Below are positions 41,007-50,727 of a stretch of DNA of 64,000 bases, piece by piece. A program made the translations under genes and the position numbers. The stretch comes from Nitratireductor basaltis (GTDB lineage: Bacteria; Pseudomonadota; Alphaproteobacteria; Rhizobiales; Rhizobiaceae). The stretch spans positions 434,001 through 498,000 of the forward strand of contig NZ_JMQM01000001.1 in NCBI RefSeq assembly GCF_000733725.1, in the 5' to 3' direction. How positions within the stretch are numbered: position 1 is the stretch's first letter; every line of letters starts with the position of its first letter. The notes under the pieces were generated by a model. It was not told the origin of the DNA. It did not search any database and saw only the letters and a program-made list of their open reading frames with translations.

Positions 41007-41854
41007 TTGCCTTGCCCCCCGATGCGCGCGATGCGGTCAAGAATGATGGCAAGCACGACGATGGCCAGGCCCGCTTCAAGCCCGAGCGGAATGTTCACCG
41101 TATTCAGCGCTCGTACCACCGGCTTGCCGAGGCCATCGGCACCGATCAGAGCAGCGATCACGACCATGGAAAGCGAAAGCATGATGCATTGCGTAAGGCC
41201 TGCCATGATGGAAGGCATGGCGGCGGGCAGTTCCACCTTGCGCAGAAGCTGCATCTTGGTCGCGCCAAAGGCCTGACCGGCTTCAAGCATCGGCTTCGGC
41301 ACCGAGGTGATGCCCAGATAGGTGAGGCGGATCGGAGCGGGCGAGGCGAAGATCACCGTGACGATCACGCCTGGCGCCGCACCAAGACCAAAAAGGATGA
41401 GAACCGGGATCAGATAGACAAAGGTCGGCAGTGTCTGCATCAGGTCCAGCACGGGCTGGAGAATGCGATAGACGCGCGCATTGTGTGCAGCCCAGATGCC
41501 TACCGGCACACCGATGGCCATGGAGACGAATGTGGCGGCCACGACGAGCACAAGTGTCTCGACGGTTTCTTCCCAAAGGTCCTGGTTGATGATGAAGAGC
41601 AGGCCCAGAAACACGCCGAGGCTGAGTTTCCACGAGCGCTGCAGCGCATAGGCCAATGCAGCTATTGCAAGCGCGACGACCAATGCGGGCACGGCCATGA
41701 GAAGGTCGGTCAGACCTTCCAGAACGGTTGCCAGACCTTCAGCCAGGCCGTCAAAGGCCCAGGCGAAATTGGTGGTGAGAAAATCGAAGAGGTCCTGGCC
41801 CCAGCGACCTATGGGAATTTTCCGGTCGGCGAGCCAGTCGGATACGGGATCCAT
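41003..41854 (-). CDS. choW: Choline/glycine betaine ABC transporter permease
   Basis: 283 residues, about six to seven membrane helices, with the permease EAA-like loop GAAPGVIVTVIFASPAPIRLTYLGI. The ATG at 41854 is preferred: it is preceded by AGAAGGA, whereas the ATG at 41890 lies inside a perfect hairpin (41885-41909). It is the middle gene of the choXWV order. Confidence 0.9.
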   Translation of the reverse strand: MDPVSDWLADRKIPIGRWGQDLFDFLTTNFAWAFDGLAEGLATVLEGLTDLLMAVPALVVALAIAALAYALQRSWKLSLGVFLGLLFIINQDLWEETVETLVLVVAATFVSMAIGVPVGIWAAHNARVYRILQPVLDLMQTLPTFVYLIPVLILFGLGAAPGVIVTVIFASPAPIRLTYLGITSVPKPMLEAGQAFGATKMQLLRKVELPAAMPSIMAGLTQCIMLSLSMVVIAALIGADGLGKPVVRALNTVNIPLGLEAGLAIVVLAIILDRIARIGGQGK

Positions 41855-41884
41855 AAGGTTGTTTGCGTCCTTCTGTTGTTGAAA

Positions 41885-41909
41885 GGGCATCCGGTGATCC
41901 CGGATGCCC
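41885..41909 (-). promoter_or_regulatory. Intercistronic hairpin between choX and choW
   Basis: GGGCATCCGG (41885-41894) pairs perfectly with CCGGATGCCC (41900-41909), with a five-base loop. There is no T run. It follows the binding-protein gene, so it probably sets the receptor-to-permease ratio. Confidence 0.6.
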
Positions 41910-41928
41910 GTAGTTCAGTCAGCCTGGA

Positions 41929-42876
41929 TCAGAGGCCAAGCTCTGCCTTGACGGCAGCCATGCCATCTTCGCCCTCGAAGGTGGTCACGCCTTCAAGCCA
42001 CGGACCAAGCGCGTCCGGATTGGCCTTCAGCCATTCGCTTGCCGCGTCACCGGGCTTCTTGCCGTCGTCGAGGATGGCGCCCATGATCTCGTTTTCCATC
42101 TCGAGCGAGAAGACCATGTTCTTCAGAAGCTTGCCCAGGTTCGGGCATTCTTCGACGAGACCCTTGCGGGTGTTGGTGTGGACCGTCGCACCGCCATAGT
42201 TCGGGCCGAACACGTCGTCACCGCCGGAAAGATATGCCATCTCCACATTGGCGTTCATCGGATGCGGCTCCCAGCCGAGGAAGACGATCGGCTCTTCCTT
42301 CTGCACCGCACGGCGGACCTGCGAAAGCATGCCGGCTTCGGAGCTTTCCACCACCTCGAATTCGCCAAGGCCGAACTTGTCTTCCTCGATCATGGAGAGG
42401 ATCAGGCGGTTGCCGTCATTGCCCGGCTCGATGCCATAGATCTTGCCGTCGAGCTCTTCCTGGAACTTCGCGATGTCCTCGAAGCTCTTCAGGCCGGCAT
42501 CAAAGGCGTATTGGGGAACGGCGAGCGTGTATTTCGCGCCTTCCAGATTGGTGACGATGGTCTCGACCGAGCCATCCTCGCGATATTTCGCGATGTCGGC
42601 TTCCATGGTCGGCATCCAGTTGCCGAGGAACACGTCGACGTCACCATTGGCCAGCGAAGCATAGGTCACCGGTACGGAAAGAACCTGTGTCTCCGGCTCG
42701 TATCCAAGCGCCTCCAGCACGACCGATGCGGTCGCGGTGGTGGCGGTGATGTCCGTCCAGCCCACATCGGAGAACGTCACTTCCTGGCAGGCTTCGGAAT
42801 CTTGCGCATGGGCCTGGCTCGTCAGAATGGCGGCGGTTGCTGCAAGCGCGAGGGTCGTCGCACGCTTCAGGATCAT
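41929..42876 (-). CDS. choX: Choline-binding periplasmic protein
   Basis: 315 residues with a signal peptide (MILKRATTLALAATAAILTS, cleavage after AHA). EVTFSDVGWTDITATTATAS and FLGNWMPTMEADIAKY supply Trp and acidic residues of the aromatic box that binds the quaternary amine in ChoX. EPIVFLGWEPHPMNANVEM and FGPNYGGATVHTNTRKG match the family. ATG 42876 gives a normal signal peptide; six extra residues upstream are possible. It is first in the operon. Confidence 0.92.
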   Translation of the reverse strand: MILKRATTLALAATAAILTSQAHAQDSEACQEVTFSDVGWTDITATTATASVVLEALGYEPETQVLSVPVTYASLANGDVDVFLGNWMPTMEADIAKYREDGSVETIVTNLEGAKYTLAVPQYAFDAGLKSFEDIAKFQEELDGKIYGIEPGNDGNRLILSMIEEDKFGLGEFEVVESSEAGMLSQVRRAVQKEEPIVFLGWEPHPMNANVEMAYLSGGDDVFGPNYGGATVHTNTRKGLVEECPNLGKLLKNMVFSLEMENEIMGAILDDGKKPGDAASEWLKANPDALGPWLEGVTTFEGEDGMAAVKAELGL

Positions 42877-43075
42877 TATGGTTCTCCCTGTCATTGTTGC
42901 TTTGAGCGGGTGCTTTTAGACGCATAATGCCCTGTTTGGAAGGCGAGCACCACTTTCGAGCCATCTTGGCGCTGTCTGGGTGGTATGTTGCCCGTTATCG
43001 GTGGAAGAATGGGCATTGATGCTTTTCCCCCTGTCTATCGCTGTTAAAGAGTTAGGCAAAAGACAGCGAAAAGCC

Positions 43076-43690
43076 ATGGCCAAGCTCTATTTTCACTACG
43101 CCACCATGAATGCCGGCAAGACGACCATGCTCCTGCAGGCGTCCTACAACTACCGTGAGCGCGGCATGAACACGATGCTGTTCGTGGCGGGACACTACCG
43201 CAAGCACGACGGAGGCTATGTCTCCTCGCGCATCGGTCTGGAGGCGGATGCGGAGATGTTCGTCTCGGGCGATGATCTCTTTGCGCGGATCGCCGAGCAC
43301 CACGACCATACCACCACGCATTGCGTCTTCGTGGACGAGGCACAATTCCTGCAGGAAGAGCAGGTCTGGCAGCTTGCGCGCGTGGCCGACCGGCTGGGCA
43401 TTCCCGTGATGTGCTACGGCCTGCGCACCGATTTTCAAGGCAATCTGTTCGAAGGGTCGCAGGCGCTTCTCGCCATCGCCGACGAGTTGCGCGAAGTGCG
43501 CACCATCTGCCGCTGCGGGCGCAAGGCCAACATGGTCGTGCGGCTGGGCCCCGACGGCAAGGTGGCCAAGCAGGGCGAGCAGGTCGCCATCGGCAAGGAT
43601 GTCTATGTCTCGCTGTGCCGCAAGCACTGGGAAGAAGAGATGGGTCGCTGGAAACCGGAGGATCTGGTGGGCTTCGCTGCGGCTGAGTAG
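43076..43690 (+). CDS. tdk: Thymidine kinase (class II)
   Basis: 204 residues. The P-loop is TMNAGKTTMLLQASYNYRE, the Mg site VFVDEAQFLQ, and a lasso region is present. A zinc-binding domain has Cys in RTICRCGRKANMV and a later CRKHW. It phosphorylates thymidine for DNA synthesis. ATG 43076 fits the family start; the in-frame upstream 32 residues are not conserved. Confidence 0.95.
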   Translation: MAKLYFHYATMNAGKTTMLLQASYNYRERGMNTMLFVAGHYRKHDGGYVSSRIGLEADAEMFVSGDDLFARIAEHHDHTTTHCVFVDEAQFLQEEQVWQLARVADRLGIPVMCYGLRTDFQGNLFEGSQALLAIADELREVRTICRCGRKANMVVRLGPDGKVAKQGEQVAIGKDVYVSLCRKHWEEEMGRWKPEDLVGFAAAE

Positions 43691-43814
43691 CCCCGCGAGG
43701 AGAACTGGCATCCCGGCTGCCCATGAGCAGTCAGCGGTTGTAGAAGATCGCCAAACCGCCTATCTCACCCAAAGGAAGCGCGGCGGCGCTGGATCAGTCT
43801 GACGGAGGCACGCG

Positions 43815-44936
43815 GTGCTCGAACCGATCGTGGAATTCTTCACCCGCATTTTTCACTGGATCGGCGTCGGCATTGGCTGGCTTTTCGCGTGGCTTGCATG
43901 GCCGTTTCTGGCGCTGGGCCGCTGGTACCGCCATAGGGGCTGGATACTGCAGGCGGTCGTTGGCTCCCTCGTCCTGCTCTTCGCTGGTCTCTATATCTAT
44001 TTCATGTGGCAGACGCAGGTCTGGACGAATTTCAATCCGGATTATCCCGCAGCCTACAAGTTCGATGAGCGCACGGTTACTGCCGGCGAACAGGTCAATG
44101 CGACCGAAGGCGGCGAAACCCGCACTTGCGGGCGTTCTGCCATTGTCGAAGTCGCAGCCGATCTGACGGATTTCAATGTCAACGAGAATGCCTGGATTTC
44201 CTCCATGCTTCTCTACAAGACCGGCTTCTTCTTCATCGATTGGGACAACACGCCCTTCTTCGACAACAAGGCTGCCTTCCAGCGTGGCGTGAACCAGGGC
44301 GTTCGCCGTATTGCTGTCGAACTTGTGGATGCTCTTGGACGTGTGCGCGGCACCTCACAGATCGATGCGCGCTTGCAGAAGGCGCGCGAAAGCATCCAGT
44401 TCTCGGAAGACACCTGGTATTTCGGCCTCAACCCGTTTGGCCCGAAGGCGCCCACACCGAGTTTCTATCGCCAGTCGATCAAGAATTTTCGTGAGTTCAA
44501 CGATGCGCTGGCCAATTGCGAAGCCGTCTTCGATGCCCGCGCGGATAATCTGATCCAGCTTCTGGACCGCATCTCAAGCGATATCGGCTCGACCTCGGCG
44601 ATCCTGCGTGAGCGGTCGGAAAATTACAATGGCGGCTGGTTCGATACGCGTGCCGATGACCGCTTCTGGTTCGCCTATGGCCAGCTCTATGCCTATTACG
44701 GCCTTCTGGATGCCGCCGGTGCGGACTTTGCCGACGTCATCCGCCAGCGTTCACTGGAATCGCTGTGGGAAGCGACCGAAGGCCAGTTTCGTGCAGCACT
44801 CACGATTACACCGGCCATCATCTCCAATGGCCGCGAGGATGGATGGATCATGCCAACCCACCTCGCAACCATGGGCTTCTACGTCCTGCGCGTACGCTCC
44901 AATCTCGTGGAACTGCGGCAGGTTCTGGACCGGTAG
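43815..44936 (+). CDS. DUF2333 membrane-anchored protein
   Basis: 373 residues. Two hydrophobic stretches in the first 65 residues (IGVGIGWLFAWLAWPFLAL and WILQAVVGSLVLLFAGLYI) are followed by a soluble, probably periplasmic domain with WFDTRADDRFWFAYGQLYAY and ISSDIGSTSAILRERSENYN. It matches the general pattern of DUF2333 proteins of unknown function in Proteobacteria. It is convergent with the Rnk-like gene, one base apart. Confidence 0.8.
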   Translation: MLEPIVEFFTRIFHWIGVGIGWLFAWLAWPFLALGRWYRHRGWILQAVVGSLVLLFAGLYIYFMWQTQVWTNFNPDYPAAYKFDERTVTAGEQVNATEGGETRTCGRSAIVEVAADLTDFNVNENAWISSMLLYKTGFFFIDWDNTPFFDNKAAFQRGVNQGVRRIAVELVDALGRVRGTSQIDARLQKARESIQFSEDTWYFGLNPFGPKAPTPSFYRQSIKNFREFNDALANCEAVFDARADNLIQLLDRISSDIGSTSAILRERSENYNGGWFDTRADDRFWFAYGQLYAYYGLLDAAGADFADVIRQRSLESLWEATEGQFRAALTITPAIISNGREDGWIMPTHLATMGFYVLRVRSNLVELRQVLDR

Positions 44937-44937
44937 A

Positions 44938-45339
44938 TCAATCCTTCTCCAGCGACAGCACGGTCAGCTTGTGAAGCTGGCCGTTTCGGGCTTTCCAGTT
45001 GATGGATTGCCCGACCGACAGGCCGATCAGTGCTGTGCCGACGGGCGTGGTGATTGAAATGCGGCCGGCTTCGATATCCGCTTCGGCGGGGAAGACGAGC
45101 GTGACGGTCTTCGGCTCGCCATCGTCGGCGCTGTAGGTGAGTCGCGAGCCCATGCGCACCGCCTTTGGCGGCAGGCGATCATCCTCGACAACGCGCGCGC
45201 GTTCGAGCTCGGTGAACAGCGTTTCCGAAACGGCGGGATCGCGCTCTTCCAGCTTTTCGGCGAGGGCCAGAAGGCGGTCATGATCGCTTTGGGCAATCGT
45301 TATGCGCGGCTTGCGAAGCGTCTGTGTCTTGTTGTCCAT
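44938..45339 (-). CDS. Rnk / GreA-GreB C-terminal domain protein
   Basis: 133 residues. A short N-terminal coiled coil (DHDRLLALAEKLEERDPAVSE) is followed by the GreA/GreB C-terminal FKBP-like domain (GSRLTYSADDGEPKTVTLVF and TPVGTALIGLSVGQSINW). This is the arrangement of Rnk, which binds RNA polymerase and was named regulator of nucleoside diphosphate kinase. The short coiled coil lacks the acidic tip needed for GreA/B transcript cleavage. Confidence 0.87.
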   Translation of the reverse strand: MDNKTQTLRKPRITIAQSDHDRLLALAEKLEERDPAVSETLFTELERARVVEDDRLPPKAVRMGSRLTYSADDGEPKTVTLVFPAEADIEAGRISITTPVGTALIGLSVGQSINWKARNGQLHKLTVLSLEKD

Positions 45340-45679
45340 TGTTCAAAATCCTGATGCCGCGCCAAGCATCTGTCGGCGCCGGCATGTTGCCTTCATGTCG
45401 GGAAAAACTTGCGTCCTGGTCTTGGCGAACAGCTTCATTCGAAAAGCTGTTGTGCGTCCCCTGGATCCGGGGACGCAGCCGAATCCGGGGTCACTCTCCT
45501 GCGATGGGAGAGACCTTGAAATGGTTGCAGCGGGTTCGGTTGCCAGTCGTCATGGGTGAAAGGTGGGGGTGTTCGTGCACTCTGTCAAGCGGTTGCGCCA
45601 CAAGGAGATGGAGCCAATCGGGTAGATGATGCGTTAGCTTTCCTCAATTGCCGCCAAATTTCGCCGGAGGGAGCAAGTC
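45340..45679. other. Intergenic space with a hairpin
   Basis: 340 bases without a recognisable gene. A perfect nine-base stem, TGCGTCCCC (45453-45461) with GGGGACGCA (45469-45477) and a TGGATCC loop, stands out. It lacks a T run, so it is not a typical terminator. The rest shows nothing I can name. Confidence 0.45.
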
Positions 45680-46414
45680 TTGCATAGGAGATCGGCTGTT
45701 GCCGAAACCGTTACCAGCCTTGTGAAAGGCATTCGCCACCGACCCGCTAACATCATCCCTATCATTATGGCTGCCATTCTCGGGCTCGGGGTCTATGGCT
45801 TTGTCGCCATCGCTGACGAGGTTGCCGAAGGCGAGATGGCGCAGATAGACGAGCGGCTGTTCCTGCTGTTTCGCGAGGCGGACGATCCCGGAGAACCATT
45901 GGGGCCGCCCTGGCTGGAGGAAACCGCGGTCGAGGTGACGGCCATTGGCGGTTATCCGCTGATCGTGCTCACGCTTGCTGCGGTCGTCGGCTTGTTCTTG
46001 GTCACCAAGCGGTACGGACCGGCGCTTTATGCCGTGCTTGCGGTGGGGTCGGGTGCTCTGCTCACCCACTATCTGAAGCTTTACTACGCGCGGCCGCGAC
46101 CCGATCTCGTCGACCACCTGGATGCCATTCACACGCTGAGTTTTCCCAGCGGGCACGCCATGGTAACCACCATTGCCTATCTGACGCTCGCCGCATTGGT
46201 CGTGCGTTTCGTGGATGACCGGCGCGTGCGCATCTATGTGCTCTCGGTCGCCGTTTTCGTTGCCATTATCGTAGGGCTCAGCCGCATCTATGTAGGCGTT
46301 CACTGGCCCAGTGACGTCGCCGCTGGCTGGGCGCTCGGAGCTGCCTGGGCAAGTCTTTCCTGGCTGGTTGTCCAGCTCCTCCAATACTGGCGCTCAAGGA
46401 GCCGAAACGGATGA
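45680..46414 (+). CDS. PAP2-family phosphatase
   Basis: 244 residues with about five to six membrane helices. The three PAP2 motifs are KLYYARPRPD, FPSGHAM, and SRIYVGVHWPSDVAAG with the catalytic His and Asp. It probably dephosphorylates a lipid such as undecaprenyl diphosphate or phosphatidic acid at the outer face of the inner membrane. The start may be TTG 45680 (GGAGG upstream). The stop overlaps the ATG of the DUF1206 gene. Confidence 0.87.
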   Translation: MHRRSAVAETVTSLVKGIRHRPANIIPIIMAAILGLGVYGFVAIADEVAEGEMAQIDERLFLLFREADDPGEPLGPPWLEETAVEVTAIGGYPLIVLTLAAVVGLFLVTKRYGPALYAVLAVGSGALLTHYLKLYYARPRPDLVDHLDAIHTLSFPSGHAMVTTIAYLTLAALVVRFVDDRRVRIYVLSVAVFVAIIVGLSRIYVGVHWPSDVAAGWALGAAWASLSWLVVQLLQYWRSRSRNG

Positions 46415-47214
46415 ACACGCCCGACAAGCAAGATATGCACGAAGCCTTCAGGCCCTTCGCCCGGGCGGGCTATGCCGCACGCGGTCTGGTCTACACGGTT
46501 CTGGCCTTCTTTGCCGCCACGGCCGCGCTTGGTACGGGCGAGGGGGGTGATACGCGTGACGCCATCCGGTTTCTGACCGATACCACTGCCAGCGACATTC
46601 TCAGCCTTGTTCTGGTCGTCAGTCTTGCCGGCTATGCGCTGTGGCGGGTCATACAATCGGTCTTTGATACGGATGATCACGGCTACAAGCCCACGGGGCT
46701 CGTCATCCGCGCAGGGTTGCTGGCCTCGGCCTTCACCTATGGGGTCCTGACACTCTTCACCTTCTCACTTCGATGGGGAGGGGGCGGCAGCAGTGGCAGC
46801 TCCGGTGGCGAAGGGTTCTCTGGCTTCATCGCGAGCATCGCAGGCGCGCAGCTGGCCGCCACATTGATTGCAGCCGTTTTCACGGGCGTGGCCTTCGCCC
46901 ACATATGGAAGGCAGTGCGCCGCAAATATCGCGAGCATTTCAAGGCATCCGAGCAGGTGATGCAATATGTCGACATCGCTGCCATCGGTGGGCTCATGGC
47001 GCGCGGCGTTATCTTCCTGCTCATCGCCTATCTGTTCTGGCGCCAGGGCGTCTCGGACAGCGATCAGGCAAGCCTCTCGGATGCGCTCGACTTCATTGCC
47101 GGCCTGCCATTCGGGCGCTGGCTGCTGGGTGCCACGGCGCTTGGCCTGCTGCTCTTCGCGATCTACTCCTTCTGCGAAGCCATCTGGCGACGCATCAATG
47201 TGGAAGATGCGTGA
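46411..47214 (+). CDS. DUF1206 membrane protein
   Basis: 267 residues built of three similar two-helix repeats, each starting with an (A)RG(V/L)(V/I) motif: GYAARGLVYTVLAF, then VIRAGLLASAFTYG, then MARGVIFLLIAYLFW. A Gly/Ser-rich loop (GGGGSSGSSGGEGF) lies between repeats two and three. This is typical of DUF1206, whose function is unknown. It is translationally coupled to the PAP2 gene. Confidence 0.85.
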   Translation: MNTPDKQDMHEAFRPFARAGYAARGLVYTVLAFFAATAALGTGEGGDTRDAIRFLTDTTASDILSLVLVVSLAGYALWRVIQSVFDTDDHGYKPTGLVIRAGLLASAFTYGVLTLFTFSLRWGGGGSSGSSGGEGFSGFIASIAGAQLAATLIAAVFTGVAFAHIWKAVRRKYREHFKASEQVMQYVDIAAIGGLMARGVIFLLIAYLFWRQGVSDSDQASLSDALDFIAGLPFGRWLLGATALGLLLFAIYSFCEAIWRRINVEDA

Positions 47215-47265
47215 GGTTGCGCATCCCCCTTGCCGCGGGGCTGGATCGCCTGTATTGAAACGCTC

Positions 47266-47310
47266 ATGAGCATGATCGCAAACACGATTGCATGGTGGTG
47301 GGTCCGCTAA
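47266..47310 (+). CDS. trpL: trp leader peptide
   Basis: 14 codons: MSMIANTIAWWWVR, with three consecutive Trp codons just before the end. Rhizobial trpE(G) genes are known to be controlled by such a leader, where ribosome stalling at Trp codons favours an antiterminator. The leader is followed at once by the pairing segments of the attenuator. Confidence 0.9.
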   Translation: MSMIANTIAWWWVR

Positions 47311-47311
47311 C

Positions 47312-47382
47312 AGCGGCCGGCATCAATCTCGTGCGCGATTGAAAAGGTGGCCGCTGGTGAAAGCCGGACGGCCATTTTCTTT
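47312..47382 (+). promoter_or_regulatory. trp attenuator (antiterminator and terminator hairpins)
   Basis: AGCGGCC (47312-47318) can pair with GGCCGCT (47349-47355) as antiterminator. The alternative terminator pairs GGCCG (47349-47353) with CGGCC (47369-47373), extended by CTGG/CCGG, and is followed by ATTTTCTTT. The two structures share 47349-47355 and exclude each other. Confidence 0.85.
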
Positions 47383-47423
47383 ATCGGCTTCCGGTCAGGA
47401 CCTGAAAAGTCGGGATAGGGAAG

Positions 47424-49613
47424 ATGAGCGTGGAAGTTCTGGAAAACGGTGCCGAGCGGTTCAAGACCGCGGGTGGAATCGCGATCACGCGTCAGCGGCA
47501 TGAAACGCCCTATGAGGGCGCGATCGAAGCCTATGTGGATGCGCTGGATTCGCGCCGCGGCGCAGTCTTCTCGTCCAATTATGAATATCCCGGGCGCTAC
47601 ACGCGTTGGGACACGGCAATTGTCGATCCCCCAGTCGTCATTTCCGCGCGCGGGCGCGACATGAAGATTGAGGCGCTGAACAAGCGCGGCGAAGTCATGT
47701 TGCCGACCATCATGCGTGCGGTGGAGGCGCTCGAGCCGGTCGCGGTCCTGGAGCATTCTGCCGAACGCGCCCTGTTGCAGGTCGCCGAGCCATCGGGCGT
47801 CATTACCGAGGAAGAACGTTCACGCGCGCCTTCCGTTTTCACGGTGCTGCGTGCGATTACCGACCTTTTCCGCACCCATGACGACGCCAATCTCGGCCTG
47901 TACGGTGCTTTCGGCTACGACCTCGCCTTCCAGTTCGATCCGGTGAAGCTCAAGCTCGACCGCCCTGAAAGCCAGCGCGATGTCGTGCTCTATCTTCCCG
48001 ACGAGATCCTCGTGGTCGACCACCATGCCGCCCAGGCCTGGCATGACCGCTACGATTATGCAGGCGAGGGGTTTTCGACCGAGGGGCTTGAGCGCTCTGG
48101 TGAAGCGGCACCCTTCAAGCCTTCGGATCGTGTTCCCCCGCGCTGCGACCACGAAAAAGGCGAATATGCCCGGCTGGTCGAGAGGGCTAAGGAAAGCTTC
48201 AAGCGCGGCGATCTTTTCGAAGTCGTTCCGGGCCAGATGTTCTTCGAGCGCTGCGAGAGCAAACCTTCAGCGATCTCGCGCAGGCTGAAGCAGATCAATC
48301 CGTCGCCCTATTCGTTCTTCATCAATCTGGGTGAACAGGAATTCCTGATCGGTGCATCGCCGGAGATGTTCGTGCGGGTCAATGGCCGCCGCGTCGAGAC
48401 CTGTCCGATCTCCGGCACGATCCAGCGCGGTGACGATGCCATCGCGGATTCAGAACAGATCCTGAAGCTTCTCAATTCCAAGAAGGACGAGTCGGAGCTG
48501 ACCATGTGCTCCGATGTCGACCGCAACGACAAGAGCCGGGTCTGCGAGCCCGGCTCGGTTCGTGTCATCGGGCGCCGTCAGATCGAGATGTATTCGCGCC
48601 TCATCCACACGGTCGACCATATCGAGGGGCGTTTGCGCGAAGGCATGGACGCCTATGACGCGTTTCTGTCTCACGCCTGGGCGGTGACGGTCACAGGCGC
48701 GCCCAAATTATGGGCCATGCGCTTCATCGAACAGAACGAGAAGAGCCCACGCGCCTGGTATGGCGGTGCGGTCGGTATGGTCCACTTCAATGGTGACATG
48801 AATACCGGTCTGACATTGCGCACCATCCGCATCAAGGATGGAATTGCGGAGGTCCGGGCGGGCGCGACTTTGCTCTATGATTCCAATGGCGAAGAAGAGG
48901 AAGCGGAGACGGAACTGAAGGCTTCCGCAATGCTTTCGGCCATTCGCGATGCAGGCAAGAAGAATATAATGAACGACAAGAACGAGAGCGAGAAAGTGGG
49001 TGCGGGGACCCGCATCCTGCTGGTGGATCACGAGGATTCCTTCGTCCACACGCTCGCCAATTATTTCCGCCAGACCGGCGCGGAAGTGACCACGGTACGC
49101 ACACCGGTGGCCGACGAGGTGTTCGAGAAGGTCGATCCGCATCTGGTTGTCCTCTCACCGGGCCCCGGCACACCGAAGGATTTCGACTGTGCGGCAACGA
49201 TCGCAAAGGCGCGCTCCCGCCATCTGCCGCTGTTTGGCGTGTGCCTGGGCTTGCAGGCTCTGGTGGAAGCCTGCGGGGGTGAGCTCCGCCAGCTTCGTGA
49301 GCCTGTTCACGGCAAGCCTTCACGCATCCGCGCCGGGGGCAACAGCCTGGTCTTCGCCGGCCTGCCCAACGAGATCACCGTTGGCCGCTATCATTCCATT
49401 TTCGCGGATCCGTCCAGCATGCCGGATGGTTTCGTCATCACCGCGGAGACCGATGACGGAATTGTCATGGGGATAGAGAGCGAGAAAGAGCCGATTGCGG
49501 CTGTTCAATTCCATCCCGAATCGATCATGACGCTGGGACAGAATGCCGGTATGCGCATGATCGAGAATGTAGTGGCACATCTTCCGCGCAAGGCGCGGGA
49601 ACAGGCCGCCTGA
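47424..49613 (+). CDS. trpE(G): Anthranilate synthase, fused components I and II
   Basis: 729 residues. Residues 1 to ~510 form TrpE with the chorismate-binding core: [57 protein letters not shown] and [17 protein letters not shown]. Residues ~525-729 form the glutamine amidotransferase TrpG, with oxyanion site [11 protein letters not shown], catalytic Cys607 in [16 protein letters not shown] and the His-Glu pair in VQFHPESIM. It converts chorismate and glutamine to anthranilate, the first step of tryptophan synthesis. The fusion is typical of rhizobia. Expression is controlled by the leader peptide and attenuator upstream. Confidence 0.97.
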   Translation: MSVEVLENGAERFKTAGGIAITRQRHETPYEGAIEAYVDALDSRRGAVFSSNYEYPGRYTRWDTAIVDPPVVISARGRDMKIEALNKRGEVMLPTIMRAVEALEPVAVLEHSAERALLQVAEPSGVITEEERSRAPSVFTVLRAITDLFRTHDDANLGLYGAFGYDLAFQFDPVKLKLDRPESQRDVVLYLPDEILVVDHHAAQAWHDRYDYAGEGFSTEGLERSGEAAPFKPSDRVPPRCDHEKGEYARLVERAKESFKRGDLFEVVPGQMFFERCESKPSAISRRLKQINPSPYSFFINLGEQEFLIGASPEMFVRVNGRRVETCPISGTIQRGDDAIADSEQILKLLNSKKDESELTMCSDVDRNDKSRVCEPGSVRVIGRRQIEMYSRLIHTVDHIEGRLREGMDAYDAFLSHAWAVTVTGAPKLWAMRFIEQNEKSPRAWYGGAVGMVHFNGDMNTGLTLRTIRIKDGIAEVRAGATLLYDSNGEEEEAETELKASAMLSAIRDAGKKNIMNDKNESEKVGAGTRILLVDHEDSFVHTLANYFRQTGAEVTTVRTPVADEVFEKVDPHLVVLSPGPGTPKDFDCAATIAKARSRHLPLFGVCLGLQALVEACGGELRQLREPVHGKPSRIRAGGNSLVFAGLPNEITVGRYHSIFADPSSMPDGFVITAETDDGIVMGIESEKEPIAAVQFHPESIMTLGQNAGMRMIENVVAHLPRKAREQAA

Positions 49614-49657
49614 GCACGGTGCAGCGGGGCCTGAACCCGCTGGCAATCTGATTCACC

Positions 49658-49691
49658 TTCTGCCTGCATGTCGTTGTACTTGCAGGCAGAA
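49658..49691 (+). terminator. Long hairpin after trpE(G)
   Basis: TTCTGCCTGCA (49658-49668) pairs perfectly with TGCAGGCAGAA (49681-49691), with a 12-base loop. Only a weak T tract follows. It probably ends or stabilises the trpE(G) message. Confidence 0.5.
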
Positions 49692-49740
49692 TGCTGTTCA
49701 GCCTTCCCTTGCGGGAGCAGTCGAGGAGAAATGAAGCCCG

Positions 49741-50622
49741 ATGCCCGGTAGTGGAAGAGTACGCCGCCTGACTGTCTGGACCATTGTTATCGGCGTGGCG
49801 ATTTTCGCGCTGAAGGCGCTCGCCTGGTGGTTGACCGGCTCGGTCGCGCTGTTCTCGGACGCAATGGAATCCATCGTCAATGTCGTGGCATCGGTCGCGG
49901 CCTGGTATGCGATCCGGCTTTCCTACACGCCAGCCGACGACAACCATCCCTATGGGCATCACAAGGCCGAATATCTCTCTGCCGTCCTTGAGGGCGTGCT
50001 GATCGTCGTTGCGGCACTGCTCATCATGCGTGAAGCAGCTCTCGCCTTTCAGGCATCGGAACTTCATGCCATGCCGGTTCTGGGCCTCGTGATCAATGGC
50101 ATCGCCGGCATTGGCAACGCGATCTGGGCCTATGTGCTCATCAAGGTGGGACGCGAGGCACGCTCTCCCGCACTCATCGCGGATGGGCGGCATTTGTGGA
50201 CCGACGTGGTAACTTCGGCCGGCGTCATAGTCGGCCTCATCCTGGCGCTTGCCACGGGCTGGCTGTGGCTTGATCCGCTCATGGCGATCGTGGTCGCTCT
50301 CAACATTCTCTATCACGGCTGGAAGATGGTTTCCGCGTCCGTTCAGGGCCTGATGGATACTTCGGTTGATCCTCAGGACCTGGTGGAGATCGAGAAGCTG
50401 GTTGCCGCAAATTGCAAGGGTGCGATCGAATTTCACGACCTGAAGACGCGTGAGGCGGGCAGGGCGCGCTTCATCGAATTTCATCTCGTGGTGCCTTCGG
50501 ACATGAGTGTAGAGGCGGCCCATCGCATCTGTGACCGGATCGAGGAGGCCTTTCGACGCGACATGTCGGACGCGAAGGTTACCATCCATGTCGAGCCGGA
50601 ATACAAGGCCAAGCACGGCTGA
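49741..50622 (+). CDS. Cation diffusion facilitator family metal transporter
   Basis: 293 residues with six membrane helices. Metal-site residues are seen in the second helix (LFSDAMESIVNVV) and in the fifth (LIADGRHLWTDVVTSAGV, an HxxxD pair). HPYGHHKAEY provides the conserved His/Lys loop, and a C-terminal cytoplasmic domain has EFHDLKTREAGRARFIEFHL. It exports Zn, Fe, Mn or Co by proton antiport; the metal is not determined. Confidence 0.92.
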   Translation: MPGSGRVRRLTVWTIVIGVAIFALKALAWWLTGSVALFSDAMESIVNVVASVAAWYAIRLSYTPADDNHPYGHHKAEYLSAVLEGVLIVVAALLIMREAALAFQASELHAMPVLGLVINGIAGIGNAIWAYVLIKVGREARSPALIADGRHLWTDVVTSAGVIVGLILALATGWLWLDPLMAIVVALNILYHGWKMVSASVQGLMDTSVDPQDLVEIEKLVAANCKGAIEFHDLKTREAGRARFIEFHLVVPSDMSVEAAHRICDRIEEAFRRDMSDAKVTIHVEPEYKAKHG

Positions 50623-50727
50623 TCTCACGGGTCGCGAGATGCTGGCCGCATGGTTGGGGTGCAACAGGCCTTTTGCCTCTGCGCAACCGAGAGGTTATTC
50701 CTCATTGCCAGAAGAATTGGAGATTGC

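Noticed and set aside
41855-41890. choW start at ATG 41890
   Set aside because: The codon lies inside a perfect hairpin, while ATG 41854 has an AGAAGGA site upstream.
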